Shown in pieces: positions 9,732 to 21,187 of a stretch of DNA of 28,092 nucleotides. Position 1 is the first letter of the stretch. Every line of letters starts with the position of its first letter. The notes below the pieces were generated by a model that was given only the letters and a program-made list of their open reading frames with translations, made no database searches and had not been told where the DNA came from. The DNA comes from Lingula anatina (lineage: Eukaryota; Brachiopoda; Lingulata; Lingulida; Lingulidae), in NCBI RefSeq assembly GCF_001039355.2, contig NW_019773676.1, forward strand, positions 1 through 28,092, read 5' to 3'. The position numbers were made by a program, and so were the translations under genes.

Positions 9732-9834
9732 AAAAACTACACAGTTATATAATATAATTACAGGTAGTATAAAATATGATCTTCTGTTGTGGGAAGTGAG
9801 ATCCAATCGAGCTCTATGTTGACCTATGGTGCAG

Positions 9835-9995
9835 GGGGTCCTTAGATAACCTTTTTCCCCCAAACCGTGTCAAAACCACCTAAAAAGATGCTTATACATC
9901 TTAAAAACAAACTACAAAAAACCAAAATAGTCTATCTCTATTATCAGAGCTGCTACTTGGGTTTTAGTATTTTGGAGAAAAATCGCTAAAACTTA
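9835..9995. repeat. Diverged repeat, inverted relative to 23560..23700
   Basis: Both stretches, when oriented alike, contain in order GGGGGTCC, GTCAAAACCANNTAAAAAG and AGCTGCTACTTGNGTTTT with similar spacing. The remaining bases are poorly conserved. An old interspersed element is the simplest explanation. Confidence 0.5.
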
Positions 9996-10125
9996 CCCTA
10001 GGTTCTAGATTACGGTATTGCCAGCTCGATCTTGATTTCATATATAATCCATAGTAGCAATACCAGGCTCTAGCGAACAGCGGCAACTCGGGGCCTTCTT
10101 CTTCAAAGGTCTGCCTGGGGCGCTT

Positions 10126-10232
10126 CCATATTTGGAGGTCACACGTCACAATGTGTCCGCCTGGATCCATATTTGGAAGTCATAAGTCTCGTACGTCACA
10201 GGTTTGGCCGCCTGGAGCTGCCTTTCCCGCCT
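10126..10232. promoter_or_regulatory. Two CArG boxes alternating with CRE-like sites
   Basis: CCATATTTGG, a perfect CC(A/T)6GG serum-response (SRF) consensus, occurs at 10126..10135 and again at 10167..10176. Each is followed by a CGTCACA word (10144 and 10194 regions), which is TGTGACG on the minus strand, a CRE-like half site. A CCGCCTGGA word follows each pair, so the patch looks like an imperfect tandem duplication of a regulatory module. Local GC content rises. It lies about 250 bp outside the left end of the transposon. Promoter or enhancer function is inferred only from the motifs. Confidence 0.45.
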
Positions 10233-10421
10233 TGCGCTGAAGTCTCGTGCAGGCGAGACAAGAAGCAATTAAAGTGCCTGACGCGGAGTTGGAAGTTTGA
10301 ATTGAAAATATCTTGCAGTCGAAGGTCAGTGCCACAATACAAGCAACATTCTGCTGTAAAAACTTATTTTTGTGTAGCCATTGCGCAGCCCTTATAGTGG
10401 TATCGGGCATACAGTGTAACT

Positions 10422-10430
10422 GTCAAATTT
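10422..10430. repeat. Candidate left target-site duplication of the MULE
   Basis: GTCAAATTT immediately left of the terminal inverted repeat matches GTCAAAGTC (21221..21229) immediately right of the other repeat at 7 of 9 positions. Nine bases is the usual Mutator duplication length. Confidence 0.6.
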
Positions 10431-10471
10431 GGTCGGCACTACTTGCGTCCTATCATATGCTGATGACGTCA
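10431..10471 (+). repeat. Left terminal inverted repeat of the MULE
   Basis: 41 bp, a perfect reverse complement of 21180..21220. The inner end is a CRE palindrome TGACGTCA (10464..10471). Confidence 0.95.
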
Positions 10472-10719
10472 GTGGCAGCCAGGGTACTAATACAACATCG
10501 ATGCTGCCATCAATGCGAAATTACAGTACACTGGACTGAAACTTTTCTTACTACAGACTGGTATATAGTTAATAAATCTGGTATGTCCAGTTCAGTTTAG
10601 CTGTTCAGTTACGATAGCCCTCCCTCTCTTCTCTCTCCCCCCCCCCCAATAAATAAATATACCCATTTCTAAGTTTCATGGTTGTGGTATAAAAGAAAAA
10701 CAAATATACAGAAAAATGA

Positions 10720-10725
10720 TTTATT
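10720..10725 (-). terminator. Candidate polyadenylation signal AATAAA
   Basis: On the minus strand AATAAA occurs here and at 11053..11058, both downstream of the transposase stop codon (11873) and before the left terminal repeat. Either would give a 3' UTR of about 0.8 to 1.15 kb. Which one is used cannot be told from sequence. Confidence 0.35.
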
Positions 10726-11500
10726 GATACAAAATGCAGTTTGATATGGATGCACTAAGTATTTTTGAACATATATACTGTAAAAAAATAAGACAACAAT
10801 CTGATCATATTTACATGTTCAAATAGTACTTTTATATTACACAGTACCAGTATGCAAGTTATTTAAATGCAATTTTGGTAATTTCAATTTTCAAACTGCA
10901 GTAGAACATGCATGTACAGTATTCCCGTTTCTTATAACATCAGTTCTCCACAAAGAAATTGAAGTTTGACTTCAAAAAGTTCCATATGGCACTGTTATCA
11001 AACATATGAACTACATGTATGAAATATACATGTACTGGTTTCAATCATTTTCTTTATTATTGTTACACACAAAAGCCACTGCAATTGACTCTTGTTCTGC
11101 ATGCAAAATAACCACCTACACACCTCCTGTCAAAATCAGTCCAGTATAGTACAGTACAGTTCAGTATTCCTTTTCACCTTATAGTGCCAAGGAATTTTTT
11201 CCATTCTGCAATATTTTATATACATGTATATATATATATATATAATATCCTAGCGCATAACACTGACCGGAATATCCTCCATGCCAAGTAACCAAAACAA
11301 ACTACACCTAATATTAAAGGCTGCTGGTCACGCCCACAAATTAAAGAACAGATTCTGGCAAAATTAAAAATATATATATACAATATATTGAAATTGGATC
11401 TTCTCAATATAGCTTCAAGTGTTATTAATTGATTCCCTGAATATTAATTATGAAAAAAAATTATAACAGTGCATAAAATAATATAACATAATGTTTATAC

Positions 11501-11704
11501 CCCCTTTACACTGGACGGCGTCCTTTCTGCGACCATGAAATTTGGCATCACTGTGGTCTTAATAAGGAGACACGACCATTGATTTTGTATCAGATTGAAT
11601 GCTCAATGATCGGTCAGTTGTCAGCACGTAAATTATTAATTTTTTAACTCTCAAATGAATCCGTACTGCTGGACGCAGAAAGGACACCGTCCATTGTAAA
11701 GGGG
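11501..11704. mobile_element. 204-bp MITE nested in the MULE tail
   Basis: Begins CCCCTTTACACTGGACGGCG and ends with its reverse complement (31-bp arms at 11501..11531 and 11674..11704 with two mismatches). It lies downstream of the transposase stop codon, in what would be the 3' UTR, so it inserted into this transposon copy or travelled with it. No clear target-site duplication was found. Confidence 0.85.
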
Positions 11705-11872
11705 CCCTTAACAGCATTAATTATTGCATAAACCAATGCAGAAAATGTACATGGCTTCAGGTGGATGGGAGTTAAGTCAAAGTTGATAATGCTGGTGTTT
11801 GAGGTATAATAAAGCAAGGTGACAGCTATATGCACAGATACATCTGTGTCTGTACATAGTAACTGAACTGGA

Positions 11873-14800
11873 TCACAGTCTTTGAAGGAAAGCTTGCTGG
11901 ACATGCTTCCTCATGTTAGCAGTGTCACTGCTGTTGATACTTTCTGACTTTAAGTCCATATTCTTGGATAGGATGAGGGCATTCTGAAAAGAGTTAATTT
12001 AAAGTATTCAACATTATAAAATAATTTCAATAAGAAATGCAGCATAATGAGAATATTGAGCAGTCAATAACCATTACTTCTCAGTTGTTTAATAGTAATT
12101 CTTTTAATCTAGTTAAATTCCTTAAGGAAAGAAAATAGGTGGTATTTATATATTTCCTTCATACAATTCCAGTCGTCTAAAAATGCAATTATCAATATAA
12201 TTTTCATGAAACAGTCCAAAAGTAACTCACAAGTAAAACAAAGAGACCACAGCTATGTCCATCATTTTGTTTTGAGGACTTCATTTGCCCTTTGGTCCAA
12301 TTCTGGTTATCTTCCCCTCTGATCTTCATGTATGTTCTTAAAATTCAAAGAAAATAATATAGGTATGTATTGAACACAAATCTGTTTTTAAATTCCAAAC
12401 TAATAATTGAATCCATTAATGTACCTGCAAACAAATAACTATATGTCAACAGTGTGGTTCTGTAAAATCATGCCATTTTTGATAGAATCTGGGAAATGCA
12501 TTTAACTGCTTTCGGTATTCTGATACATTTATGTACTTATACATGTATGTGTAAGAAGCTTACCTCCATTTATCAATGTAGTGGTCAAATCTGCCGTCAT
12601 AAAGGGAATCAAGTACAACAACAGTGCGAGTCTGTATGTGAGCTGCAAGCAACACCCAGTGATGTTGCACACAAATAGGTAGGAAAACCCATCTGTATTC
12701 AGAGAATTTCACCTGAATGTAATTGAAAAACTAATTAACAGTAATATTGCGCAAAGAGCAAGCAAGAAACATTTTGATATAGCCGTTTAACATGTATTAC
12801 TCATGACATATTTAACATAGACTATTATTACTTTCATATGAAGAACAAGTGTATACTGAGCAAAAAGGTTCATTAGCTTGGTTGTTGGATAAATATGAAA
12901 ATTCTCAGACACAAGCCTAAAATTTTCCGTACCGTTAGCTTACGTATACTGTATGCCTTTTCAACATCCTGAAATTATTTGATTGGCTGAAGGTTAGAAT
13001 AAGATGGATGCAAGTTGGAAACTGTTTTCTAAATGCCTTGGCTACAAATCAGCCTTGACTTTAATATTATCACAGTGGCAGCAACACTGAAACCATGGGT
13101 ACATTTTTTATCTTTAAAATAAATGCACTAAATGACTAGTGTGAAATCTTCACCTACATGTGGAAACAGGTATTGATTGAAGCGCCCTTGGTCTCAAAGG
13201 ACAGCTGCATAGGAGGGTATTGTGAAAATACCTTCATGCTTTTCTTTGATGACATTCATATAAGCATTGATGACCTACAAAATAAATTGACCCACTTCAT
13301 ATATACATTTAAACCTTGACTCACAGGATCAGAGCAAGCACACACTGTGTATCCAATGTATAAATTTGATATTTTTTAAAAAAATAAAAATATCTGGTTG
13401 TACATAAAGAGAATATATACATCTAATTGATGGAAATTACTACTGTCAAGGTAATAGACATATCATAAATCATTTTAACTGTTGAAACTATCCCTTAATT
13501 ATTCCTAAATTTGTTTAATTGTTGAGTACTTACTTTGTCATTCAGCCACTGGCTGCCTTGTAAAGTTTGCATATCTCTGTCATCAACCCATTCGTTACCA
13601 ATGGTTATTCTCCCTCCATTATAAAGGTTTGGCCAAATGGTGGGGACAGAAATTCCCAGTCTGCCCATTAATGTGTTAGTATCTGCAAGTATTGTAGAAA
13701 TAAAATTGCCTTTAAGATTATTTCACTGATATACAATTGAATGGAAACCATATCATAACCCATGCCAGACAAATGTGCACCTCCATTCTCATACAGTGAA
13801 ATCCTATTACAATGAATTCAAATGAATACTAATTTGAAAGGTAGTTTTCCTATTGTGTCACTGAAGAAGTGGTAATACAATTTCACTAAAAATACTGACT
13901 AGTTTCAGCAAATGCAAGTTTGGGACAAATAAAAGGTGATTTAACATATGTCCAGATACTTAATTTTAGTAATAAAAACCTTTATGATATCTTGTATATA
14001 CCTGACTTGGCTTCAGTGTTCTGTGGTGTTACAAGGACTTTCTGTTCTGCTGTAGCCATACAGGAAGGCAGTGGCACCTCTCCTTTTGAAGCCCTCTTTA
14101 ATTTCGGTTTTAAGAGGGATCTCAGGCATTCTGCCTTTTTGCCCACTCTGTTGCTTGCTGGATGTTTAGCTGGATGTTTCGGTAGAGAGGCAAGACTGGA
14201 TCCAGTGGACCTTTTAAGCTTTTTTTTTGGTGGTGGTTTAAGAGGGGAAGCCTCCAAAACTAGCCCCCCATCCCTCTTCACCATTTCTGACACCTCACTC
14301 AGGCACTTCTCCAGCGAGGACACCCATGTGGACAACTTCTCTGTGGGGACCTTCTTGTCGATCTTGTAGGACAGATCCACCATTTGCTTCAAAATCGATC
14401 TTGCAGATATCAAGGTGTTCTTCAATGTACTGCGTCGCAATGGCAAATTGAAAGACAGCTCATTTTCATCAACAGCAGTGTCAAAGTTGTTGTCCTCAGA
14501 AGACTCATGTGCCAGGGGCAGCTCTTGGGGATTGGTGGCGTTGATCAGTTCCCAGTCAAGATTCAATACAGGGTGGTCTCTGTAAATGCTGCTGATGTCA
14601 TGCCACCCGTACCCTAGTTTTCCAGCAAACACCGCAAAAAAATGTTTGCAGAGCATCCTGGAATGCTGGAAACTAGGGCAGGTGCATGAGCAGCATTCAC
14701 TGTCAGTACCCAACCTGACAGTATAGAGTTTTGAGCTGTCCTGCTCACTGGCAATTGTGAACTCTCCATCTTTTATCATTGTAACAGATGACACCTAGAA

Positions 14801-17800
14801 TGTACAGACATATTTTACAAATCTTAGAGTTAATGAGATAACAACTCTTCATATTTCACAATAAAAACATTGTAAACAACTCATAGAAATACATCTTCTA
14901 TTTATTATGAAATCTGTGCTTGCCATCAGACTTTGTAACATCCATTGAAGGCTACTTTGAAATAATCTACAAAGTGATTATTACCAAAAAATGTTTATCA
15001 GAAAAATTAGTAAAAAAATAGAAAACAGGGACTAATATTGTTTTTTAGCCAAAGAAAATTTATTTCATGGCTAACAGTCTTAACCTTAAATCACCTTCGT
15101 TCAGATTTAATCCCCCTCCCAATTAAGGTAAAAGTAATTATGTAACCATTAATCATATCCACTTCCTGACTCTTGTCATTTGTACAAACAAAGCATTCAA
15201 ATGCTGTTCTAAAGTCACCTGTTTTGGGTTTATTAGTTGCATCTTCTGCCAGATGTCTTCAAATATGAATTTAGGCCTGTCCTGTAGCCAAACTGGTACT
15301 TGGGCAGACCACTTACGATACAAATGGCAGCTTTTAACATTGCCTTGCTGATATCTGCAAGAAAAAAACAAATATTACACATCAGAGAAAATATTTATAA
15401 AGATAATACATGAATATAAAGCAATACCGTTTTATAATAATCACTGGTTATCATTGGTCATGACAAAACAATGTTTCAATCTGTGCAATTTGAGATCTAT
15501 CACATAAAAATGCTTTTCCATATGTATTGATTTAAATGGATGGCATTTGGACTGAAATTTGAAATGAAATGCTTCAAACTGCTCCATCATGTAAGCCATC
15601 TGATTTAAAATACTCAAATTATTATTGAAATTTAATGTCAAATGTGCAAATGCTGTGCAGGGTTCAAATGTGAAATGTGCACCGATCCTTTTGGTGATGC
15701 AAGTGATATTAGGTAATGTAAGATGGCATTTACAAAGAGTTGAATACTTTAAAAACTTGCCCACTGTAAGAGGATTAACCATTATTCTAGTGCCATCTCA
15801 GAGTACTCGAGTCTTTTCATGCATAAATATTGGTCAGAAAATGGTTATTCCTCTGCCAAACATGGTCAAGTGCATATATATGTCAAGCCTTATACAATAA
15901 GGATTATTAAAAAGATTCATCAATTTGGTGAGAGATAGTAGTAATAACACTTTTTGTCACAAATTCCCCTTCACCGAAAAACTGACAAAGATTAAAGTTG
16001 GTCCAGCAAAATGTCTCACGCAAGTAATTTTTCAGTTTGTGACAAAGAGAATTATTATGATGACATATACAATGTGCATGGATGTAATTGAATGTTATTG
16101 CTAAAACTACCATATACAGTAAAAAGAAACACCATCCACCCCCAAAATAGAATATAACACAGGTACAATACTAGGAGAATGTATTTTCAAACAAAAAGCA
16201 TTATAAGCATTGCTAAATTCCCCTCACAAAACAATCCACTCATTCAAAAAACCATGTATGTGACTGTAGAGATAGCAGATATTCAAGGAGGCGATAGTTT
16301 ATGAATTAATGTATCAATAAGCAAATAGAAAAAAAGCACAGGAAAAGCCAACACCAATTTTACCTTCAAAAGCACCTGGACATCCTGGAAGTTCAAAGTT
16401 TGTAAATGAAAACTGATATCTTGAATTACATCAAAGATAATTGGATAAAGTATACAATATTATAAAATAATACATTCGCAAATATGATTTCATATTCTAT
16501 AGTGTATATCTTTAACTGTTATTTAATTGAGATAGTGATTAATAACCAATTTAAATGTGAATACCTTTGGTACTTAGCCGGTAAAAACTGATTCATAAGA
16601 ACATGCAGCAGTTCACTCAGGGAACACTGACGTCTTTTGTCTAGATAGCCATGCTTCAAGTCTTCATTCATCCTTTCAACACCATTGTTAGTGTTCACAG
16701 CCAAGATTAGCTTTGGTGGGCGATAAGCGTGACTCCATCTCTGAAATTTAACTAGTTAAATAGATAACAAGTCTTTGTATGACATAATTACTTCACAATA
16801 AATACACTGTAAACAACTCAATGTCATAGAAACAAAATATATTCTATCATAAAATTGCAATAATTCAGAAATCTTTGCTTGCCATCTGACCATGTGACTT
16901 CCATATGAAGAGATAATCACAAAGACAAAAGGGGAAAACAGATACTAACTTTGATTGTAGGTATAGGTTCAGTAAGCATTGGTTAATATAGGAAAATTGT
17001 CCAAAATCAACAGTTGTTATCATTTTAAGTTATGTATTGAAAATGTTGGATTGATCCATGACATGAAGACAAGAAATCTCTGGCATTTTACACAGGATTC
17101 TTCAAGGACCATAACTTAGTTTATTTTAGATATATCATTGTGACATCTTGTTTAATTTTGATATTTCTTGTTGGAAGAACATGTCATGATATCAGACACC
17201 AACTGTAATAAAACAAATAACAAAATACAATAAAATTACTTTTATCTCTGGCATCCATATTTTGCTAAGCCAGTGCTGAAGCTTACTGTTGGACTGGTAA
17301 ACTTTACTGGAATGAAGTGCATTGACAGCACTCTTCAATTCCTCCTCAGTACAAGCAGTAGCCATTTTTCTCAAATGTTTTTTTACTCCTTCCACATTAT
17401 CTGGATTGGCTGCCACGCCATTGGACCCTTTGTTCAGCCATCGCACCCAGGCTTGTTCTCTATGGAAATCACACAGATACACCTGGATACCTAAAGTAAG
17501 AAAAGGCAAGTGTGGATGTGGATATATCTTAAGGCTGAGTAAAATATAAAATGTGCATACTTATTCTGTAAAAATTTATCAATAATATTCAAATAATTTT
17601 CTGCAATATGCATTTATCATTACCTAAATATACATCTTCCAAGGCTAAAATTTCCTCAGAAGCAAAATCAACCATTCCATACTCGGGTATCACTTCTGGA
17701 GTCCTATTTCTGATTATGGTAAGAGCTTCAGCAATACTTTCTCTCGTTTCTTGCTGCACAACAAAAAATGCAACAACCTGGAAAAACATTTATGTACTTA

Positions 17801-20800
17801 TGAAAAAATAAATACATGTCCAAAAATATTTAGCATCTTTCATACAAACATATTGGTAAGACCTGGTTTTAAATGGCATATTCTGAAGTTCAAAAACAAG
17901 ATCTCCTTCATCAAAGACAGTACAACCAGATTGGTTTGAATATAATGTGTGTGAATATGGTCCTGTGCTAAAAAGTTAAATCCAAAATCACAAATGTCAG
18001 ATAACAATTACAGTGTTCCTAATGTAACTGACTGAAAGAATTAACATTTCCCTACATATTTTCAGCTGAAAAAGATAACTGGGTATAAAGTATATTTCAA
18101 TGAATATAAGTAATGTACGTCATTCTGAAAGATAAAGTTACAAGAGAAAATTTTAAGTAAAAAATGAAATGTCTAGCCACCTTTTTGGCACAAGGCCACA
18201 TGAAAATGATTCACCAAATTGCATCAAAAATGAAAAGAAATTGATCAGGAAAAGACATCACCAATCATGAATGTATGGAGAAACTTATCCAGATATACAT
18301 GTAAGAGAAACATGCGACAAGAACGAAAATTGCCATCACCAGGAACTCTGCAAGTCTATAAATTCCAAATGTCCATCTTTTTACTATTTATATATCACTA
18401 CAAAATGTTTTGAATGAAATTCTTACTTTAAAATACATCCATACCTGATAATCCACATTGGTGCGGACTACAAGAAAAAATAATGGCAAGGCATATCTAC
18501 AAGTTCTGTATGTTGCATCTAACAGAAGTGTCTGTCCATATATTCTGTACAGCCTCTGCATTTCAGGTGTCTGAGGAGAAATAACTTATGCTTTACTAAT
18601 GTATAAGTATACCAATTCATAATCTTAAACATTTGTTAGTATCATACATACATAAAAAATAGTATAAAAGCATTAATGGATTAAATGAATGTAACACATG
18701 TAATGAATATTTAAATCAACAAGTTAGCATGTACTAAAAGACATATGCCACCCATTCCATCCACAAGGTAAAATTCAGTACCTGATAAACAAACAGGAGT
18801 TTATTTCCAGGCATCTTGCATTCCCTGACATCTGACAGTTCTTCCATATCCACGACAGGGTCATCATCCAAGGTGTCCTCTTTCACGGAACTGGGTATAT
18901 CTTCAACCGTTGATGAACACCCACGAAAAAAACAAAGATACTCAGATGGGACCTCTTGCAGCATTTTCTCCACATTCACCTGGTCTATTTTTGAAAATCT
19001 CTTCTGTAGTTTATATTTGGTGATGAGGTTAGCAAAATCTACTGCATGAGGGAAATATCTGTAAATAAGATGAACAGCAAAACTGGTAATTGCTATCCGT
19101 AAATAAAATGAACAGCACGGTGAAGATGCTAGGTAAATATTAAATAGTATATGAGCAGACTTGTGACAAAAAGGGGAGAGAGAGAAAAATTATTTCAAAG
19201 TTATTTTATGTAACAGTATGTGGCCCTATAAAGTTCACTTAGTACCAGTTAAAAATCTGCTAGTCAGTTAATGTTGTACCTAAGGATAGGTATGTCCCTA
19301 AATTTCTAAAACATAAAAGAAAAAATTAATTTAATTTCTGAGGTTATATAGGTAAATAATCATACCTTCTTCTACTTTTTGGAGGTGGTTCCTTTCCTTG
19401 AAACATCTGGTTAACAACATACTCCCTAACACAGGCCTCAAGTTCCCGTCTGCTCCTGAGACCATTTTCAAGGAGCTCCAAGACCTTGCTCCTCACCATT
19501 GGATCTACAGGTTCACTGTAGCCACCCATCTAGACAACAGATGTAAACATTTGGAATGACAAGTATCATATAGCAAATCACATCATCTTGTACATGCATG
19601 TATTGCACTCTACTCCAGGCCATACTATGAAAATTCTCTGCTACATTTTGGATGGTAGTATTTGTCTTTCTAATGGTATGTGCAGTTTAGCTATATGTAT
19701 CTACCTGCTGGTGTTAACTATCCATCCAATTTAAAAATTTGTAATACTTATTACCTCCCCAGTTAAGTGGTATTGGTGTTCCTCTTTGGATGGTATATAT
19801 ATTAAGTACTGAACATCTACGGCCAGAGATGACTTCATTTGAAGAGCTTTTTTCAACATTTTCAAAGCCCCTTCCTTGGCTCCTCTAGAATTGGTTGACA
19901 CCTACAATATAGTCATTAAATAGGCAATCATTTATACATTTAATACTTATTATTTATAGTGTACTTGTACAAGAACTCAATAACAATTGCACAGCTTACA
20001 CTACATAGTGAAACAAATAGAAAATCAAAAGCATCATTATAATTTCCTTTGGCTTTAAATAATAGGATCTAAAATAAAGTGCAAGAGTACATGTACAGTT
20101 GCATTAAGCATATGAATGCATAACAAAACTATAACAATTAACTGAACAGAAATCATCCTAAAACAATGAATGACTAGATGTATACTTACCTTGAAATCTG
20201 GAAACTTGGCAATTTTTTTAATCTCAATTCTTGCCTTACAACCCATCTTTTTTGTGGGTTGCTGCAGGAACCGGTTTTTAATGAAAACATGGTCTTCTTT
20301 CTAAAAAAAATTTGAAAAAAAAATCATAAACTACATACTGTGTAATGCAGAATAACAACGTAATAAGAAGCAGCATAAAATATTTTCTCACTAAAATTAA
20401 AGTAGGAAATATAGTATACATGTACAGTAGCAAAAATAACAAATGAATGACTAGCTCTTTACCATCAGTTTTTCCTTTTTTTCTTTCCATCTTTTTTTCA
20501 TGAATATTCCTTTATCTCTTCCATTTTGGCACAGGAAGGTCTTTTTGCCCAGGAAAACAAATGGAATTCCATCATACTTGATTGAAAAATCACCATTTTT
20601 AGCAGCAATATTCCAGAATATTTTTTCATCTCCATGTAAGCTTATTTCTGAAAGATTAACAAATATATCACATAAATAGTTACGTATTAACATCAGGCAT
20701 GCTGTGGTAAGGGATTATATGGATTGTACATGTATGTTTCCAAGCTCTACAAGGTTATATTATACACTGAGTGAATGTTAATTCATGTTCATATGTGTAT

Positions 20801-21130
20801 TTGGAAATGTACAACAAAATTACATTTTTGCCATAAAAAAGATCCCTTCTGATTAAAATTTTATCTAGGTACACGGAGGTTTCACAGAAAAAGGTTCACT
20901 TTATCAACAAAAAAAAAGACCCCCCCCCCTCCTCCACTTTTGACATTGCTGGGAAAACTAGTCTATTGCATTTATGTATGTATCCGGCGTTGTTTACGTT
21001 TAAATGAACTCTTACCAGATTCAAATCTTTTCTTGTCTCGCTTGTCTTTCACATAATGAAATGCTGTCTCTTCCTCGTGTCTACGAATAAGTTCAATTGC
21101 ATCGCTAAAACTCCTCACGGTCACTGCCAT
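11873..21130 (-). CDS. MULE transposase: CARF-like region + DDE + SWIM finger + Ulp1/C48 protease (17 exons)
   Basis: Exons, minus strand: 21130-21016, 20647-20463, 20300-20190, 19901-19755, 19529-19366, 19058-18782, 18570-18445, 17777-17624, 17490-17240, 16740-16565, 15354-15219, 14794-14002, 13682-13534, 13274-13158, 12712-12564, 12336-12231, 11983-11873. All introns are GT-AG, all phases agree, and the total is 3,267 nt (1,088 codons plus stop). Residues 1-333 resemble CARF/ALS2CR8 (KKMGCKARIEI at about 117, KEPPPKSRRRYFP at about 230). Residues 334-568 are the MULE core: D351 in LLLDATYRT, D412 in VDFASEE, CDFHREQAW at 433, E532 in NNGVERMNE. A SWIM finger (C651, C653, C663, H665) follows, then a basic PPPKKKLKR at 801. 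Residues 880-1088 are a Ulp1-like protease: WLNDKVINAYM, H985 in HHWVLL, D1002 in VLDSLY, Q1040 and C1046 in QNDGHSCGLFVL. Codon 955 is TGA. By family the core cuts and reinserts the element. The protease domain would cleave SUMO-like conjugates (inference). Confidence 0.9.
13194..13196 (-). other. In-frame TGA (codon 955) in the protease-domain exon
   Basis: Within exon 14 (13274-13158) the reading runs ...PSYAAVL, TGA, DQGRFNQYLFPH..., then resumes in frame through three more exons to a normal stop. A single base change from TGG (Trp) would explain it. It would remove the catalytic His, Asp and Cys while leaving the transposase and SWIM domains whole. Alternatives are a sequencing error, an inactive allele or readthrough. 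Confidence 0.85.
14795..15218 (-). repeat. Intron 11 segment sharing diverged homology with intron 9
   Basis: Bases about 14839..14950 and 16760..16910 share ordered words (GATAACAANTCTT, CTTCACAATAAANACA or its variant, TGTAAACAACTCA, ATAGAAA, CTTGCCATC, GACCATGTGACTT or GACTTTGTAACAT) in the same orientation. This suggests a partial duplication between two introns of the same gene, or two copies of one old repeat. Confidence 0.5.
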
Positions 21131-21143
21131 CACAGTCTGAACA

Positions 21144-21187
21144 TTTCCCGCGAAAACATCGATGTTGTTTTGGTATCATTGACGTCA
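21144..21187 (-). promoter_or_regulatory. Transposon promoter: E2F-type site plus CRE
   Basis: TTTCCCGCGAAA at 21144..21155, a perfect double E2F-type consensus, ends 14 bases upstream of the transposase ATG. TGACGTCA, the cAMP-response palindrome, occupies 21180..21187 at the inner edge of the terminal repeat. No TATA box is seen. Location next to the start codon makes a promoter role likely. Actual binding is not shown. The E2F site is absent from the left end of the element, while the CRE is in both. Confidence 0.6.

Noticed and set aside
13194-13196. Selenocysteine recoding at the TGA
   Set aside because: A Trp fits the context by one base change, and I saw no SECIS-like evidence in the 3' region. 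A simple nonsense mutation is more likely.
13920-14617. Plus-strand open frames of 149 and 77 codons
   Set aside because: They are antisense shadows of transposase exon 12 on the minus strand, which has a SWIM finger and consistent splice phases.
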